DNA of 37,707 nt. Origin: Clostridium chrysemydis (GTDB lineage: Bacteria; Bacillota; Clostridia; Clostridiales; Clostridiaceae). The notes under the pieces were generated by a model. The model was not told the origin of the DNA. It saw only the letters and a program-made list of their open reading frames with translations, and made no database searches. Within the stretch, counting starts at the first letter, position 1; each line of letters begins with the position of its first letter. Location: positions 1-37,707 of the forward strand of contig NZ_JADEKP010000014.1 in NCBI RefSeq assembly GCF_015234215.1. Reading direction: 5' to 3'. Positions 35,917 to 37,707 of the stretch are shown one piece after another. The position numbers and the translations under genes were made by a program.

Positions 35917-37167
35917 TTATTTAAAACTATTTGCTATTGAATTTGCAGCATTATAAGCTGAAGACCAAGCCCATTGTAAGTTGAAACCACCACAATCGCC
36001 ATCTACATCTAATATTTCACCAGCAAAATATAAGTCTTTTATTAATTTTGATTCTAATGTCTCAGAATTAACTTCTGTTGTGTCAACGCCACCTACTGTA
36101 ACTTGAGCAGCTGAGAAGTCTTTTGTTCCTGTACAGTTAAATGTCCAATCTTTAAGACGCTTTATAAGAGCATCTTGATACTTCCACTCTAAATCGTAAC
36201 AAGGAGTATGAATATTTTCTATTCCTATATCCTTAAGTAGGATAGGGGTCATCTTTTTATTTATTATACCTACAAGGGCATCTGAAATGCTTCTATGTGA
36301 AAATACAGCTAAGTGCCCATATATAAAGTTACTAACTTCATCAAATGATTTTGAAGGCATTAAGTCTACTTTTATTTTTACATCCGCCTTTTTATCTAAA
36401 TACCTTGAAGCTGTAGATGATAATAAAAAGATTGGGGGACCTGAAATTCCGTAATCAGTAAATAATATTTCTCCAAACTCTTCTCTTAAGGTTTTACCAT
36501 TTACTATTAAAGATGCTATACCGTCAAATTTTATTCCTGAAAGTCCTTTTAGTTTAGGGTAGTCTAATTTTAATTGAACTATTCCTGGAATAGGCTTTAT
36601 TATATTATGACCTAAATCTTTAGCTAGCTTAAACCCAGAACCATCAGAACCGGTCTTTACAGCAGATTGTCCTCCAGCACAAAGTAAAAGTTTTTTGCAT
36701 GTGAATTCTTTTAATTCATCGTTGTTTGTGGATAATTTAAAACTTTTGTTTTTGTGGATAGTTTTTACTTTACAGTTTGTGTATAATTTTATATCTCTAT
36801 CTTCTATAGAAAGTCTTAAAAGATCAACTACAGAAGAGGCTTGTAGAGACATAGGATACAGTTTACCTTTTTCAAGTTCTATAATAGGTAAGCCAAGTGA
36901 TAAGAAAAAGTTTAACGTATCATCTAAAGGAAGCTTTTTTAAAGAGTCTACGTAAAAGTCTTTATTAGAACTGTGGTAGCTTGAAAAAGGTTCTTTTAAT
37001 GTAGAGTTAGAAATATTGCATCTTCCGTTTCCTGTAGTTAAAATTTTTTTACCTACTCTATCAGTACCTTCTAATATAGCAACATCTATGCCTAAATCTT
37101 TTAAAACTATAGCAGACATAAGTCCAGAAGCTCCGCCACCGACTATAATTAAATCATGATGTATCAT
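35917..37167 (-). CDS. BaiN/HI0933-type flavoprotein (NAD(P)/FAD-dependent oxidoreductase)
   Basis: A 416-residue FAD protein of the HI0933/BaiN family. It starts with IIVGGGASGLMSAIVLKDLG (dinucleotide-binding motif, residues 7-26) and carries GKKILTTGNGRCNISN, CAGGQSAVKTGSDGSGFKLA and the C-terminal AGEILDVDGDCGGFNLQWAWSS. BaiN was described in bile-acid 7-dehydroxylation, but this family is widespread in bacteria without bile-acid metabolism, so the substrate is unknown. The start is supported by AAGGAG. It is transcribed against replication. Confidence 0.92.
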   Translation of the reverse strand: MIHHDLIIVGGGASGLMSAIVLKDLGIDVAILEGTDRVGKKILTTGNGRCNISNSTLKEPFSSYHSSNKDFYVDSLKKLPLDDTLNFFLSLGLPIIELEKGKLYPMSLQASSVVDLLRLSIEDRDIKLYTNCKVKTIHKNKSFKLSTNNDELKEFTCKKLLLCAGGQSAVKTGSDGSGFKLAKDLGHNIIKPIPGIVQLKLDYPKLKGLSGIKFDGIASLIVNGKTLREEFGEILFTDYGISGPPIFLLSSTASRYLDKKADVKIKVDLMPSKSFDEVSNFIYGHLAVFSHRSISDALVGIINKKMTPILLKDIGIENIHTPCYDLEWKYQDALIKRLKDWTFNCTGTKDFSAAQVTVGGVDTTEVNSETLESKLIKDLYFAGEILDVDGDCGGFNLQWAWSSAYNAANSIANSFK

Positions 37168-37497
37168 AATAATCTCCTTAATATATATTTTTTTATTATA
37201 TTCTTAAACAATTTAAGTAAATTCTATCATAGTAGGGAAGGCTATTAAAGAAAAGAATATATAGAAAAAATCGAAAATCAAAAAATTATAAAAAATTTTT
37301 TAAAAAAAACTTTATAAAAAACGACAAAAAAACTATAATAATAGTATAAAAAAAGACAAAAAATCAAAAAAAAATACTGCGCAAAGAATACAGTGTAAAA
37401 GCGCATAAATACTAGTGTTTAGAGGGACAAACATACTAAAACACTCATATATAAAAATCAAAAAATGAAAAAATGAAAAAAAACTTTGTAAAAAGTG
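37168..37497. other. Non-coding A-rich interval
   Basis: No gene found in this stretch. It is strongly A/T-rich with long A runs (about 37260-37375). It has two short inverted repeats: TGCGC/GCGCA around 37379-37405, and AGTGTTT/AAACACT around 37413-37444. The promoter of the flavoprotein gene (minus) should be at its left end, with a possible TATAAT at 37195-37200 but no clear -35. Confidence 0.5.
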
Positions 37498-37526
37498 TTG
37501 ACATAGTTTTGGATTCAATGTATTAT
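37498..37526 (+). promoter_or_regulatory. tRNA operon promoter
   Basis: TTGACA (37498-37503), 17 bases, TATTAT (37521-37526). The leader that follows (about 37536-37563) is strikingly GC-rich compared with the surroundings and can fold (CGCT 37542-37545 / AGCG 37554-37557). Confidence 0.85.
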
Positions 37527-37585
37527 AATTTATGTGCTCGGCGCTACGGAGTGAGCGGCGGGAAACAAAGAAAAAACTTAAATAT

Positions 37586-37660
37586 GGCTCCTTGGTCAAG
37601 CGGTTAAGACACCACCCTTTCACGGTGGTATCAGGGGTTCGATTCCCCTAGGAGTCACCA
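37586..37660 (+). tRNA. tRNA-Glu (TTC)
   Basis: A complete cloverleaf. The acceptor stem is GGCTCCT / AGGAGTC with encoded CCA (37658-37660). The anticodon stem CCACC / GGTGG (37612-37616 / 37624-37628) holds the loop CTTTCAC with anticodon TTC at 37619-37621. The T arm is AGGGG-TTCGATT-CCCCT. First gene of a tRNA cluster that continues beyond the window. Confidence 0.97.
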
Positions 37661-37666
37661 TACTTT

Positions 37667-37707
37667 GGGCGCATAGCTCAGCTGGGAGAGCACCTGCCTT
37701 ACAAGCA
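37667..37707 (+). tRNA. tRNA-Val (TAC), partial
   Basis: The 5' half of a tRNA: acceptor GGGCGCA, D arm TAGCTCAGCTGGGAGAGCA, anticodon loop CTTACAA with anticodon TAC at 37700-37702. The remainder is cut off by the right edge. It lies 6 bases after tRNA-Glu. Confidence 0.93.

Noticed and set aside
37333-37623. Minus-strand open frame of 96 codons near the right end
   Set aside because: It runs through the tRNA promoter and tRNA-Glu and has low-complexity Phe/Leu-rich composition from A-runs on the other strand; no ribosome-binding site.

Overview
This window is the replication-origin region of a low-GC, Gram-positive, spore-forming clostridium. The gene order dnaA-dnaN-rlbA-recF-remB-gyrB-gyrA-16S on one side and rpmH-rnpA-yidD-yidC-jag-mnmE-mnmG-rsmG-noc-soj-spo0J on the other, with yyaC and a LonC-type protease, fits Peptostreptococcaceae (the Clostridioides / Paraclostridium / Romboutsia group). 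Species cannot be fixed from the sequence alone. Spore formation is inferred from yyaC, the LonC-like protease and the family.

Layout. Bases 1-9454 lie on the minus strand, running outward from the origin: dnaA, dnaN, rlbA, recF, remB, gyrB, gyrA, then the 5' end of a 16S rRNA gene with its promoter. The origin is bipartite: DnaA boxes cluster between dnaA and dnaN (7820-8092) and between dnaA and rpmH (about 9560-9885). From 9897 to 19805 the plus strand carries rpmH-rnpA-yidD-yidC-jag, the tRNA/rRNA-modification genes mnmE-mnmG-rsmG, and the segregation block noc, soj, spo0J. Two perfect parS sites follow spo0J directly.

Bases 19945-21728 hold two minus-strand genes: yyaC and a cysteine-desulfurase-like enzyme. 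The latter is divergent from a DUF3343 Se/S-carrier-like gene. Next come an MscS channel, DUF951, and the rpsF-ssb-rpsR operon behind an S6:S18-type leader. The MazG-like-gdpP-rplI-lonC-dnaB cluster and proC follow. After an unusual 480-base intergenic region come a malic enzyme (minus), purA, DUF1858, an acyl-ACP thioesterase, a BaiN-type flavoprotein (minus) and the start of a tRNA cluster (Glu, Val).

The most interesting part is 31547-32007, between proC and the malic enzyme gene. Two tandem paralogous modules each have a perfect TTGACA-N17-TATAAT promoter, a near-consensus Fur box at the same position over the start site, and a 170-190 nt transcript without a convincing ORF. Each transcript carries a conserved CUCCUC anti-Shine-Dalgarno segment and ends in an intrinsic terminator. 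They look like a duplicated iron-responsive small-RNA pair, comparable in logic to PrrF1/PrrF2, RyhB or FsrA. A second notable point is that gdpP appears to start at an AUU codon behind a strong ribosome-binding site.

Several starts were moved inward from the longest open frame because the Shine-Dalgarno sequence demanded it: gyrA, dnaA, the desulfurase, rpsF, rplI, dnaB, malic enzyme and DUF1858. For gdpP the start was moved outward.
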